A DNA stretch of 64,000 bases from positions 24,853,034 through 24,917,033 of the forward strand of contig OY783205.1 of the NCBI GenBank assembly GCA_963678705.1, written 5' to 3'. A program made the translations under genes and the position numbers. Positions 1 through 10,334 of this stretch are shown here, one piece after another (positions within the stretch are counted from its first letter, which is position 1; each line of letters opens with the position of its first letter). This stretch comes from Panorpa germanica (lineage: Eukaryota > Arthropoda > Insecta > Mecoptera > Panorpidae). The notes below the pieces were generated by a model that worked only from the letters and a program-made list of their open reading frames with translations, did not search any database and was not told the origin of the DNA.

Positions 1-1017
1 ACGAGAGACCTGACTTCTTTTTGGTTTTAAAAAAATATTATGATAAAATATCTAGATATTAAAAAATGAAACCAAACAGAATACTAGAAATTATTACTTA
101 AAATCGATGTGATTACTGCGATCACAAAATTGTTTCTCCTGTTGCTTTCCCAATTTTGTGCTGAACAAGCCATCGTTCGATAGTTCTCGAGTTTCCTCGG
201 GTGCTTGCTCGAGGTATTATGAAAGTTTTCCAAGGAAACTTTACTTAATACTGACTTGAGTTAAAAGTCGGGTCGGAGATGGCATCTAGACAAAATGGAG
301 TCTACAATTTCGTTAGGTAACAAATTTTCAAATTGCAACGTTGTGTCAAAGCTAATTTCAAGCTAATCCACCGACTAATTTTCGAGTTTTGCTAGCACAA
401 ACTTACACAGAGTGAATTGTTATAACATATATAAAGATTATATTTCATTCCGAGATGTACCCTTTTTTTATAACTGGGTTACACAACTAGAAATGTTTTC
501 AGTTACATTGCAGAAAATCAATAATAAAACGAGAGATTTTACTCCATAGCTTATACTTATCATGTCAACAACACTCGTGTTTAATTATTAGTGTAGTGTT
601 AAGCAATTAGTACAAAATAAAACAAAAACCAAGCTCTATTTATTTAGACTAGATGATAATTAATTATATACAATTAATTTGGATAAAAAGTAAACACATA
701 ATCAATTCAGGACAACAAATAATGAGCTTCTGCCTGACTGACTGTACCTGTTGACAATGCATTTAATATTGTTATAACGTAACAAACAAACAAATTAATT
801 AACGATTCAATAAATAATTAACAATTACTATTGTTTGTTTACTAGAAAAAATTTGCATAATATTAAAATGTTTTTTTGGTAATAACTAATGTTTATGTAA
901 ATTATCCCATGTGTGGTAATAGCGCTGTCATCACAAAAGTATGAATGCTGTATAAATTGTTTTTGTATTGTTGCCATCAAGTAAAATAATGGGCAGATTC
1001 ATTTTTTAGAGTCGTTT
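1..1017. other. AT-rich DNA without recognisable gene
   Basis: No reading frame or RNA gene could be supported here. A short segment near 440-470 (ATTTCATTC, then GAGATGTACCC) recurs near 50640-50665 and may be the edge of an old repeat. Confidence 0.5.
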
Positions 1018-1107
1018 TGTTAATTTTTGATTGAAATATAAGTTAATGTATGTATATTGGCGTTTCCATTTAATTAAATGTCCAAAAGTTGACGAAAATA
1101 TAGCTAT
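1018..1107 (-). repeat. Family A, partial inverted right end
   Basis: This 90-bp segment is the reverse complement of the right end of the adjacent family A element (compare 1621-1715, including the GCCAATACACATTTATTAAT region). It lies directly against the left terminus of the full copy, forming a head-to-head partial dimer. Alignment was by eye. Confidence 0.7.
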
Positions 1108-1111
1108 GTTA

Positions 1112-1748
1112 TTGGGCTTGTGTCCTATGTCTTAATTTCTATAAAAGTGTACTATATATTGATAAACTGGGTTACTAGAACCTGAAATGTCCAATTATTT
1201 TTTAATAACTCCTTATAAGTTAAGAGATATTAACAATTAAAATAGTCATTTTGTCTCTTTAATTATTAAAGGGATTGAACGTTGTACACATTCCAAGTGC
1301 ATGTGACATCACAATCCTTGTGTAAGGTTACCAACCTTACAGCTCATAAATATCTGCTATATGTATTTATATATCAAAATATCAAATATTATTTACAGCT
1401 ATTTCAAGGAACAATAAAATTTCAATATTATGTCTGCCTTAGCAGGGTTAAATAAAATAAAAACTTGTTATTCTTTGATTTGACTTGATTATTTGACTAC
1501 CAACAGCTACAAAACATTACCACAGCACTGACCTACTCAACAAATAACTGACGTTAAAATGTATTTCACGTCATACAAATATGGCCGACCATTTCTAGCG
1601 CTAAAGCTACAATTCAAACTTTTAATTGCTATATCTTCGTCAATATTTAGATATTTAATAAAATAGACACGCCAATACACATTTATTAATATCAATTTCA
1701 ATCAACAATTGAACAATCGACCACTAAAAAAGGAGGACACAAGCCCAT
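1112..1748 (+). mobile_element. Family A nonautonomous DNA element, copy 1
   Basis: About 637 bp. It begins TGGGCTTGTGTCCT and ends AGGACACAAGCCCA, so the first 14 bases are a perfect terminal inverted repeat. The interior has no long frame and matches copies at 3251, 14089, 24589 and 25932 (reverse). Compared with the copies at 24.6 and 26 kb it lacks an internal block of about 85 bp. The superfamily is not assignable from the ends, and no convincing target duplication is visible. Confidence 0.85.
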
Positions 1749-1944
1749 TGTGAATATGCATATGACGTCAGAATAGTAATAAGTAAATAAAAATTGATGC
1801 GATGCACAAGTCCAGCTGTTGTATAAAAGAGATGACAAATTATCGCATCGTTTCCAGAAACGAACGTTGAAATAAAAGTCACTTTTAAAATGAAACCAGC
1901 TGATCGTTTACATATGTTTAAATACAACTTTCTTGTTGTTGCAG

Positions 1945-1984
1945 ATTTTCTTCTAAAAGTATGGAGGTGCTACACAAGAAGACA
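1945..1984 (+). CDS. Candidate first coding exon of a spliced gene
   Basis: A pyrimidine-rich acceptor (CTTTCTTGTTGTTGCAG) is followed by a 40-nt exon with an ATG at 1961. The exon ends at a strong donor, ACA then GTAAGT at 1985. The eight codons MEVLHKKT run in frame across the 116-bp intron into the exon at 2101. Neither exon is repeated elsewhere in the window, unlike most surrounding sequence. No product can be named from so few codons, and upstream 5' UTR exons are not identified. The call rests on three good splice sites and frame continuity, but AT-rich DNA generates decoy splice sites. Confidence 0.4.
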
Positions 1985-2100
1985 GTAAGTAGCCTTGTTA
2001 CACCAAGTCGATAATGAAAAGGTAATTATTAAATTATTATACACAGTTAATAAATTTTGAAACTTTAATTTTTCTAATAACATTTTCTCTATTATTTCAG

Positions 2101-2137
2101 CTCACTTCAGGATCCAATTGCTGTAACAATGAGCTCG
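2101..2137 (+). CDS. Candidate second coding exon of the same gene
   Basis: The acceptor TTTTCTCTATTATTTCAG precedes a 37-nt exon ending CTCG before the donor GTGAGTG. Joined to the exon at 1961-1984 the frame stays open and gives a stretch with adjacent cysteines (SNCCNNEL), ending in phase 1. The next intron would begin with the repeats at 2160-2518. No downstream partner exon could be picked out by eye, so the product is unknown. Confidence 0.38.
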
Positions 2138-2159
2138 GTGAGTGTTTTTAAATTTATAT

Positions 2160-2518
2160 CAGTAGTTTCCAAACTTGACTCTGAAACAGTCCTCCTCCCA
2201 TTTCTCTTAAATACCCTTTATTACCCAATTTAAAAACGCGATGAATTTAGATAAATATAGGTTTTAGGTAGGAATTTTTATCTATACTTAAACGAGGTTA
2301 TAAGAGCAGTATAAATCTATAATACGATAATGAATTTTATCTTATTCGTTTCTATATACATTATAGAAAAATAAGTGAGTCAGTGCTTTTTAGTTGTATC
2401 GGTAGTTTATACCCCATAACTTGTTTTAAGTATGAGTCGCCACCGAACTCTCGTAATTTGAACTATAGATCGATATAATATACAGTGAATTCTTGACCCA
2501 CAGTTTGGAAACTATTGA
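2160..2518. mobile_element. hAT-like MITE interrupted by a family B element
   Basis: The block is bounded by CAGTAGTTTCCAAACTTG on the left and the inverted match CAGTTTGGAAACTATTG on the right. These ends resemble the CAGTGGTTC-type ends of Charlie-group hAT elements. The flanking 8-mers (ATTTATAT and ATCTTTTG) agree only partly, so the target duplication is not secure. A family B element occupies 2282-2467 inside it. Confidence 0.4.
2282..2467 (-). mobile_element. Family B TA-type MITE, one end truncated
   Basis: It matches the complete B copies at 19715 and 41824. The right terminus GAACTCTCGTAATTTGAACTATA is intact. The left terminal repeat is cut off, beginning only at CTATACTTAAAC. There is no coding capacity. 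Confidence 0.8.
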
Positions 2519-2519
2519 T

Positions 2520-3250
2520 CTTTTGGTGGTGGTTTATGAAATATAAAAAAGCTGTAAATAAATATGAAAGACACCGTGGATGAGAGAGTTATATACTTTC
2601 TGGTTCGATTGCAAGACCAATACAGTATTTTTTAGGCATTCCCCTAATATAATTAGACGTCGACTCTATAATATCTATACCAGTACTTGTAAAACGTCAA
2701 TTTTTAGCCCCAATGTGTCATTCAAATAGAAATATTCTCGATAAACTAATTCAACTGAACAAATTCTTCCATAGCTACATTTTAGTTCAATTCCCATTGA
2801 TTTGAACACGTCATATGATAATGTAATCTAATAGTACTAGTTTCCTGACTCTAGATGGTGTTTGGTTCGTTTACAAGGTTTACGATTGTAGGTGGTTCGG
2901 ATCCCGGGGTTTGTGTTGTAGACCACTGGACCACATATGCTATGTAGATAGACATTGAGGATGTACTATGATATTTATTCAGTGGTTTTGTTTTTGGCTA
3001 AGCGACAATACAATGAGATTTTCACCACAAAACCAAACCAACCTCAAACTAACAAATACATCCATATCAATATATGAGTATATACGTGTATATATATAGC
3101 TCTGCCATAAACCGATACGTTCCAATGTTAATACACTGCAAAATGAGAAAATATATTGAACCGCTAAAGCATTATGTGAGTAATATACACCGTTAATTAA
3201 AAGGTAAATAACTTTTAGGCTGTAACTCTTTGGATGCTAACCGTTTCGGA
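2520..3250. other. Unassigned intergenic or intronic DNA
   Basis: About 730 bp without a supported gene. A GC-richer patch near 2860-2945 contains GGTTCGGATCCC, vaguely like a tRNA B-box, but no tRNA fold or SINE structure was recognised. Confidence 0.4.
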
Positions 3251-3885
3251 ATGGGCTTGTGTCCTATGTCTTAATTTTTATAAAAGTGTACTATATATTG
3301 ATAAAGTTGGTTACTAGAACCTCAAATGTTCAATTATTTTTTAATAACTCCTTCTATGTTAAGAGATATTAATAATTAAAAAAGTCATTTTGTTTCTTTA
3401 ATTATTAAAGGGATTCAACGTTGTACACATTCGAAATGCATGTGACATCACAATCCTTGTGTAAGGTTACCAACCTTACAGATCATAAATCTCTGCTATA
3501 TGTATTTATATATCAAAATATCAAATATTATTTACAGCTATTTCAAGGAACAATAAAACTTCAATATTATGTCTGTCGTAATAGGGTTAAATTAAATAAA
3601 AACTTATTATTCTTTGACTTGACTTGATTATTTCAACTACCAACAGCTACAAAACATTACCACAGCACTGACATACTCAACAAATAACTGACGTTAAAAT
3701 ACATTTCACGTCATACAAATGGCCGACATCTCTAGCGCTAAAACTACAATTCAAATTTTTAATTGCTATGTCTCCGTCAATATTTAGATATTTAATAAAA
3801 TAGACACGCCAATACACATTTATTAACATCAATTTCAATCAACAATTAAAAAATCGTCTACTAAAAAATGAGGACACAAGCACAT
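3251..3885 (+). mobile_element. Family A nonautonomous DNA element, copy 2
   Basis: Complete copy of about 635 bp, from ATGGGCTTGTGTCCT to AGGACACAAGCACAT, with one mismatch between the terminal repeats. It is collinear with copy 1 and lacks the same internal block of about 85 bp. The short frame within it is not conserved among copies and is not annotated. Confidence 0.85.
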
Positions 3886-4066
3886 TATGGAGCATCGAAA
3901 ACATCTAAGCCACTATTTCATCTATATAAGACGGTACTAGTTTCCACAAAGCTTAGCTTCTAATAAAACTGTCTAAGGTTGAGCGGCCATAGGCAATACT
4001 ACATCTATCAAAACACACAAATAAAACATTTAATTGATAAATATGTCACACTTTAATAATTTGTTG

Positions 4067-4072
4067 TTTATT
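4067..4072 (-). promoter_or_regulatory. Candidate poly(A) signal for the six-Cys gene
   Basis: AATAAA on the minus strand, just over 110 nt downstream of the stop codon of the frame at 4186-4623. The spacing is plausible for an insect 3' UTR, but the hexamer is common in AT-rich DNA. Confidence 0.35.
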
Positions 4073-4185
4073 TTGATATTACATGTTATTTGATAATTTT
4101 AAATATGTAATATTTAAATTTAGGTTAACAGAAGATTTGGGAAAGCTTACGTTGATTGATGAATGGATTAGATTGCTTATTTAAT

Positions 4186-4623
4186 TTAGCGAATTATTGC
4201 AGAAGTTATTACAGCTATTACTGTGAGTGCACCTGAGAAGTGAAGTTTAATTTGGTGATTCACCGCCGTTTGTTGATTAGAGCGATGGCTTTTGGATCCT
4301 TCCGTTACAACGCAAAATAAGTCAACTTCTCTTTTCCACTTCTTTTTTGATGCAGTGGGATCCGTGGTTGTTCCTGGTTTTGCTTTAGTGATTTCGCAAA
4401 TACATGGATCGTTGATAACCTCAGTATCAGAATCCTTTATAATCTTGTTACCCTCGCCTTTGCACGTGTCATAACAAGCAACGTCTGGTGATTCTGTCTT
4501 GCACATGTATTTATTTACGTTTTTTTTCGTATACTCTGTTGCGTCGACCTCGTGCTGCAAATTATTTCTATTAATCAAGGTGCCCACAACTAAAAATAAG
4601 AAAATATTAAAAAATAAATACAT
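4186..4623 (-). CDS. Putative secreted or GPI-anchored six-cysteine protein
   Basis: This 145-residue frame starts at the first ATG (4623). The frame is open a little further upstream but lacks a Met there. Residues 1-17 form a signal-peptide-like hydrophobic stretch (MYLFFNIFLFLVVGTL). A hydrophilic central region has six cysteines at about 41, 50, 54, 74, 76 and 104, including CYDTC and CIC. Residues 128-145 (FSGALTVIAVITSAIIR) are a hydrophobic tail of the kind removed on GPI attachment. Base composition is richer in GC than the flanks, and the frame is not repeated in the window. An alternative is a terminal exon beginning near 4590, because TTTTCTTATTTTTAG is also a good acceptor, in which case the signal peptide would be encoded upstream. 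I recognise no named family; the cysteine count is too low for a full Ly6 domain. Confidence 0.55.
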   Translation of the reverse strand: MYLFFNIFLFLVVGTLINRNNLQHEVDATEYTKKNVNKYMCKTESPDVACYDTCKGEGNKIIKDSDTEVINDPCICEITKAKPGTTTDPTASKKKWKREVDLFCVVTEGSKSHRSNQQTAVNHQIKLHFSGALTVIAVITSAIIR

Positions 4624-4699
4624 CGTATAAAAATATACACAACTACACAATATAACAAAATAATTAATAATAAACAAAATAGTAGTTATGTTTTGTGAA

Positions 4700-5116
4700 A
4701 GTGTGATTAATAACTAAATTCACATACTACGATGCTTTTCAGGGAAGGACACTTCATCCAAGTATGCTAGAAGTCGAACAGAAGGCTAAATACACAACAT
4801 AATTTTTTTACCTAATTTTACGTTTCATTTATTTACTAATTTATTACATTGACATTAAATAAATGCAAAATAGTTTAAAAATCTTCCTACAAATAATTTT
4901 TCTAAATGTCTTACGATTCTTATACGATTTTTGAAAGCATTGTTAATAGACTCTTACTAACATATATTAATTTAATTGTAAGTAATTTAAGTTAAATGTT
5001 GAATGTTAGCATATTTGTTGAATGTACAAACACATATTTAAGTAATATTTAACCATTCTTAAACAAATTAGTTATCTAAATCGAAATTAGAATCCCCAGT
5101 AAATAATTTGGTGAAG
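4700..5116. other. AT-rich spacer
   Basis: No gene, repeat copy or RNA was recognised. This is where a promoter for the minus-strand six-Cys gene would lie, but no TATA or initiator stands out above the AT background. Confidence 0.4.
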
Positions 5117-5453
5117 TGCCCTATTTAGTGACGTTTCTATCACTATTTCACTTCAATTTTATCTTCATTTGTATTCCGACAGGTGGAGTGGTTCCGTCAT
5201 TTGTAGCCGATAAAGTAAAAACTGACATTAAACTTCTTTTAGAAATAAATCCTTCTGCATTTTGACAGATTGTCACATTTTGGAGGTTATAATATAATAT
5301 AGTTTTTCTTAATTTCGTTCTACGTTCTAAAAAAAACAATGAATTCTTAAAAAATAAATAAAATTAAAAATGGTACTGTGCATTGCCATATGCTAAACAA
5401 TTTAAATGAAATACAAAATACAAAATAAAATTAAAGCAGTGAGTGGGAATGAT
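5117..5453 (-). mobile_element. Family D element, long variant, truncated
   Basis: It ends at 5453 with CAGTGAGTGGGAATGAT, the inverted form of the family D terminus seen at 20516. The far end is missing. It carries a segment absent from the 20.5 and 63 kb copies, encoding on the minus strand a stretch ending TTPPVGIQMK. That stretch is also recognisable in the fragment at 9290-9435. The minus-strand frame here is short and probably the relic of a parent transposon gene. Confidence 0.75.
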
Positions 5454-5656
5454 ACTTTAAAGAATAAAGTAAGCTCGCTTACACCTATATTGACGGGTCT
5501 AGAATTAAAAAATAAAAACACGAATATTTTTAACGTAATTCCGTAGCTGTATGATGGAGATATATTATAATCAAACATGACATTTTAATAACAGGGTTCT
5601 GTAATTATCACCCGATGACAGTGTACATAGCATGCTACTACAGCCACGGCTATTCG

Positions 5657-5800
5657 CTACCACACGTGCTTAACACCACACTCCGGTGCCAACACCTCTC
5701 TCTTCTCCTCGACCTCAACCTCCACCGACATCTGCAACTGCAACTCCAATACTCTCGCAGCGCACCGTCGGAGTGATGACGTATATTTACCTGAGTAGTT
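5657..5800 (-). CDS. Possible terminal exon of unknown gene
   Basis: This GC-richer island holds a 47-codon minus-strand frame. It begins directly after an acceptor-like GCGTTTTGCAG and ends at TAG. The residues include an acidic run (MSVEVEVEEKREVLAPEC). The other two minus frames are also partly open, so coding status is uncertain. No family is recognised. The islands at 5.7 and 4.4 kb are on the same strand, but no splice linkage between them can be demonstrated. Confidence 0.22.
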   Translation of the reverse strand, partial: NYSGKYTSSLRRCAARVLELQLQMSVEVEVEEKREVLAPECGVKHVW

Positions 5801-6039
5801 CTGCAAAACGCAATTTGTTTAATAAATAAAAATATACCAGATGAATTGTAACGAGTGTACCTCGAGGGAAGTAGAGACTTAAGGAAGTAACGCAATTTAC
5901 CAGCTGTTGTACTTCCACTAATGGAAGTAATTTTAATTAAAATATTTAAAAGAAAAAAAGTTATTTTCCAACAAAATTATTGATTCTTGTAAATTATTTT
6001 TTATGACACAGTTGGCGAGAACCTTGTTTATTATTATTG

Positions 6040-6085
6040 TATCACTGTTTTAATTTTGTATTTAATTTAAATTGTATAGCAAATG
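6040..6085 (+). repeat. Family D fragment
   Basis: TTGTATTTAATTTAAATTG followed by AGCA-ATGG matches the region just inside the left end of the 20.5-kb family D copy. It is isolated and points opposite to the D copies on either side. Confidence 0.45.
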
Positions 6086-6459
6086 GTTTCACACCAGAGA
6101 GACAGTTTTGTTGTCAAAAAACAAAACAAAATCATGTTTTCTTTTATTTTAAAACAGTTCTGTTTTTCGAAAACTTACTGTTCACACTAAACAGACTGAT
6201 TTTGTTTTTAGTATTTTTCTGTATGTTCCATAAGCATTATAAAGATGATAAACAACAACTGACAAGCTCAAATGTTCACAAACTGCGTGTTCATACCAAT
6301 CAGACTAAAAATCAACAGCAAACGTGTTTTCCTTTGATCTTACTGACTCCAGATGAGAATATGTTTTATTTATTAAAACAACAACAAAAGACAAAAATGT
6401 TTTAAGAACTATCTCTTTGGTGTAAGAAGAACAAGTCCAAAATGTGATAATCTGAATAT

Positions 6460-6799
6460 TTAAATTACGTTTTTATTTAATATTTTAACTTATTTGAGTT
6501 TAATTAATTTAGTTGGAACGAATACGTTGTTAGTAATATAAGTTTTGACAGTTTCTGTCGAAATTGCTGTTACAAGTAACAATTCGTAATAGAAATTGTT
6601 TTTACTTCTTTATTTTTGACAAAATGGCATTGAACTTCTTTTAAAAATAATTTCTACTCATTATCACACTTTGGAGGTTATAATATAAGGATCTAAAAAA
6701 AACATATAGTAAATTTTAAATTAAAAATGGTGCAGGGAATGACTACGTATATTTTCATATGCTATACAATTTACATTAAAACAATGAGTGGGAATGATA
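6460..6799 (-). mobile_element. Family D element, diverged copy
   Basis: The right edge has AATGAGTGGGAATGAT, a family D terminus with one change. Internal landmarks (CACTTTGGAGGTTATAATATA; the ACTTCTTTTAAAAATAA segment) match the other copies. The opposite terminus is lost. There is no intact frame. Confidence 0.75.
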
Positions 6800-7073
6800 C
6801 TTTATTATCTATTTGTTACCAGCAAACTTTTCAATGATATTTTCTCGTTTTATTATTTGGTGTACTATACTCAAATGCAAGGGACTGCAACCACACCTTA
6901 TGTCTTTGCGGAGTTGTGGTATCTCCACGTCTTCACCCTCCCCTTAGACTACCGCACCCCTATAGATCCCTCGGTGCAGCCTCGGCAGGGTCTGTCGGTT
7001 TAGGTGAATGATGAATGTTGAATGGAAACCGATATACTAATTTGCCGGTAACGTCTTTGTTCGTGCTTCAATA

Positions 7074-7086
7074 CCCCCCCCCCCCC
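7074..7086. repeat. C homopolymer run
   Basis: Thirteen consecutive C residues within a locally C-rich patch, unusual for this AT-rich window. A similar run is at 15612. Confidence 0.95.
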
Positions 7087-7628
7087 TGTCCTGCACCCCT
7101 TCAACTGCATTATCACCAATCCAGGTGTATGCAACTGTTCTACAACAATTCACTTACGAAATATAATGATTTACCTTGCAATATTAACACACGTGCTAAA
7201 GTTTTAATAGCCCTGTGTCTACAGTTCTAGATGTGCACAAAATAAGAGAAATAATAAATTTATGGAAGTGGAACATATGAAAATAAATGTACTGAGGTGT
7301 AAGAAATATCTTAGTGAGAGATTTTATGCACAGGAAGTATTTTATTTATTATAAATGAAATGTGTTCATTTATTTCAATTATTGTTTGGAAATATTTTGT
7401 GATTTTTAAGATTCGAAGGTAGGATAAACGTTTATATAAAGAGAGAGAAAAAACATTACTTTTTTCGATTAATTCCGATGTGTTGATTTCAAATACTTTG
7501 TTTGCCACTTTCTATTTTGAGATTGAATGTGTAAAATCGCTAAAAAAAAAACTGATTCTAGAAAATAACGTAATATCTGGATTTAAATACTGAACGGGCT
7601 GGAAGTAGTAATATGTAGACTACTAATA

Positions 7629-7942
7629 CGTCATACAAATCTTACTCATAACTTCTTATTCAAAAAAGCACACACCCAATATGTGAACAATGTAACATCG
7701 CACTAACTGTAAAGCATATTATTTTTCGTTTCTCAAGGTACTCGTTGCACAGACAATGCTGTAATACGCCGGAGGAATATAGGCAGATATTTGATATCAA
7801 GGAAAGTCTGAAAAACCTTATTCGATTTATCAATAAAACTAATTTAATCTCTTTATTTTAAGTACCCATACTTGTGTTTATAAGTTGTATATTATGTATT
7901 CTAAATGTATATATTGTTTTAAATGCTAATAACTGTGTGGCC
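7629..7942 (+). pseudogene. LINE family H (Jockey-like) ORF2 3' end, decayed
   Basis: The frame first reads RHTNLTHNFLFKKAHT, then after a shift near 7680 continues CEQCNIALTVKHIIF and ends at TAA (7859-7861), followed by 3' UTR. This corresponds to the C-terminal RIGHTRLTHSYLL and CxxC-x7-H motifs of Jockey-group non-LTR elements. Related copies lie on the minus strand at 13560 and 39285. It is broken by a frameshift and truncated on the 5' side, the usual state of a dead 5'-truncated insertion. Confidence 0.85.
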
Positions 7943-8978
7943 GATGCTGAAACTATGTGTGTCCAACGTTCATGTTCGAAGAAGTTCGGGCTGTTGTCGG
8001 TCTTTTGACCCGCGTCAAACTGCTGCACGAATCATCCAACAATGCATGGTTTTATACTTGAAAGTTTCTTTATTTACTTGAAAGTTTTTGTTAAACAGTG
8101 TCAGTGCCATTAATATCAACAAACGAATAAAATAAATAAAATTATCTTCCAATATTTGACTCACACATTTGAATCAAACGTTCACCGCATCGTTAGGAGC
8201 CGGTTTTAGTTCAATCAGTAAATCTTGTTTGCAAATTGATAGCTTCACTTCCCAACATAAAATTTTAAGTTAGTTCAATCCTCGAAGTTATGATCAATTG
8301 TGTTACCTAAATATTCCTTCGAATCCATTGGTATATAAAGAACAACTTAAATGGTATAAATATTATAAAATTTAAAAGAAAATAAAATACATACATTTAA
8401 AGAAAAAATCTTTATTATATTTGAAAGCATTTACAGCAGTGGTATTTTGAATTCAGTTTTATTACGAGAATGTTGTCAGACCTGCGAACCTGCTATTGTA
8501 ACGCACTTCACAGGGGTCTGCTCTCCGTTGTTGTGGCACTATTGTTATCCTGTCATGCTGTCAGATTGTGGTGGAGATCTACGCATGAATTCGCACTTTT
8601 TTATACATGTATTTTTAAGATTATATTTTGATTTTCAAATGATATGAATATTTTATAAGAATATTTGAATACTTTCTTTGTTTATTTTGCTAAATTTTGA
8701 CATCTGTATAATAGAATTTTTAGATTTTGTATTAAAACATGTCAAATTCTTATTTTGGTGATAAGTTAACAATATTGTCTGGACTTAATAATAAACGTGC
8801 AGTTAGTTACATGTATAAAGGTTTATTTAACATAAAGAAAATTACCATAGAATGAATACGTGGGCTAAGAGGTTTTATTTAACGTATAATTTTTTACATA
8901 CAACGTTACGTTGCCGTTTATAAATGCCAAAAACACTAAAAATCTTGCATTACTATATTAATTTAATATATAATTTAA
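7943..8978. other. No supported gene
   Basis: Unassigned sequence. A GC-richer patch at 7950-8050 and another at 8450-8600 show no conserved motif. A short direct duplication (ACTTGAAAGTTT, then TTTATTT) occurs at 8057-8090. Confidence 0.4.
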
Positions 8979-9195
8979 TCTATATATATAAAAATTCAGC
9001 CTGTGTATCTTTGTGCTCATAAAACTCGAAAAGTAGTAGAAATTTTGACGTTGCATTTGAATACGCGCGTCTTAAATTTAAAAAATAATTTTTTTTAATT
9101 TCCAGTTGATCATCGTCGATGTTTATGTTTGCGTCTCTGTCATTCATTTCATATCAAACTAAGTCACAGCAAAGCGTGGCCGGGTTTTTAGCTAG
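8979..9195 (+). mobile_element. Helitron-like nonautonomous element
   Basis: It begins TCTATATATATA immediately after an A and ends GCTAG immediately before a T, the A/T host junction and TC...CTRR ends characteristic of Helitrons. The 3' segment GCGTGGCCGGG...GCTAG is shared with the element at 19391-19709. About 217 bp and noncoding. The subterminal hairpin expected of a canonical Helitron is not obvious. Confidence 0.6.
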
Positions 9196-9289
9196 TTTTG
9201 GGTCGAAAGATCCAAGTAAACATTTTCAAGTCACTTTTCCATCATATTGGAGATGCGTATAATTTTTTTGTCATGAAAGAGTTCATTTA

Positions 9290-9435
9290 CAATTCAGTTT
9301 CTCACAATCGTTCATATGAAATGTCTATTTTATCGGCTAGAAATGGCAAAACCACTCCATCTGTCGGAATACAAATAAAGAAAATCAATAAATCGAAATG
9401 CAATAGTGATAGAATCGTCGCAAAACTATTCTTAC
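9290..9435 (+). pseudogene. Family D long-variant internal fragment
   Basis: This segment matches, in opposite orientation, 5117-5230. It reads through TTPSVGIQIK where the 5-kb copy reads TTPPVGIQMK, and continues into AATAGTGATAGAA. It has no termini, so it is a fragment of an older, possibly coding, version of family D. Confidence 0.5.
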
Positions 9436-9439
9436 ACTA

Positions 9440-10334
9440 TATATTAATCTAAGAAAATTTATGCAAAAGGTAAACGTTTTTTTGTTAAATAAACTTTACA
9501 TATATGTAACTGTGTTTGCCGACTCAACATTATACGCTATGTGTTTTGAATAAATAAATAATATAATAATAATAATAATACTTACTAATAAAATAGAATG
9601 ATTAAAAGACAAGCCTACATTAGAAACTAGAAAATTAAGCGCATACATAGATGAATAATATATTAGCTGTAACTACAGACATATAACACTAGCTTTAATT
9701 TTAGGTTACAATATGTCATGTTGCTTGTGAAGTGCTTATCAAGAACTAATATTAGATGCAGAGTGCATTCAGTCAATCTTGTGATTTCACAGCAAATTGT
9801 CATCCGCATCAACATCCACAGAAGCAACGAACGCGAATCTCGTAGTAATATATTTGCATGTTGGTTCCCTTGACAGCCTGTCCTCCGGCTGACTGCACAT
9901 CGTATGTCAACGTCAAACTATGAACGTTGCGATGAACCTATAAAACTACTCCTATTTTTAGTAGATGCAAGTAGTTTTGCACAAGAATAAAAGATCTGTA
10001 AAGGAAGCGCTATTTTTATAGGTTTACGGGATACATTTAAATTTGGTAAAATAATCACGGCCAAACCAATTTATTGCTTCCTAAAAAAGCTATTCGCAAA
10101 CAGCTACTTTCTTGAATTGATGATCTTTAGTAAATTTAACTAGATATTTGGGGTCTACAAGATAACAACGCAAATTGTGCCACCTGGGTAAATAACAAAA
10201 CGTACTGTTTTCGAGATTCCTATTCCACGCTTCATAAATTGGTTCCCAATAAACCGATTTGTGCATTCTATTAATTATAAATTAATTTATCATTTATCCA
10301 AAGAAGATATTGTACATTTTTAACTATTTAGCCG
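9440..10334. other. No supported gene
   Basis: AT-rich sequence containing an (AAT)n run near 9560-9580. No LINE or MITE family recognised elsewhere in the window was found here. Confidence 0.4.

Noticed and set aside
6037..6405. A 122-codon plus-strand frame rich in Phe, Gln and Lys
   Set aside because: It starts at TTG inside a family D fragment, has low-complexity composition and no domain; no splice or start context supports it.
7074..7086. C runs (also at 15612) as functional G-quadruplex sites
   Set aside because: Each is a single homopolymer, without four separated G tracts on the other strand.
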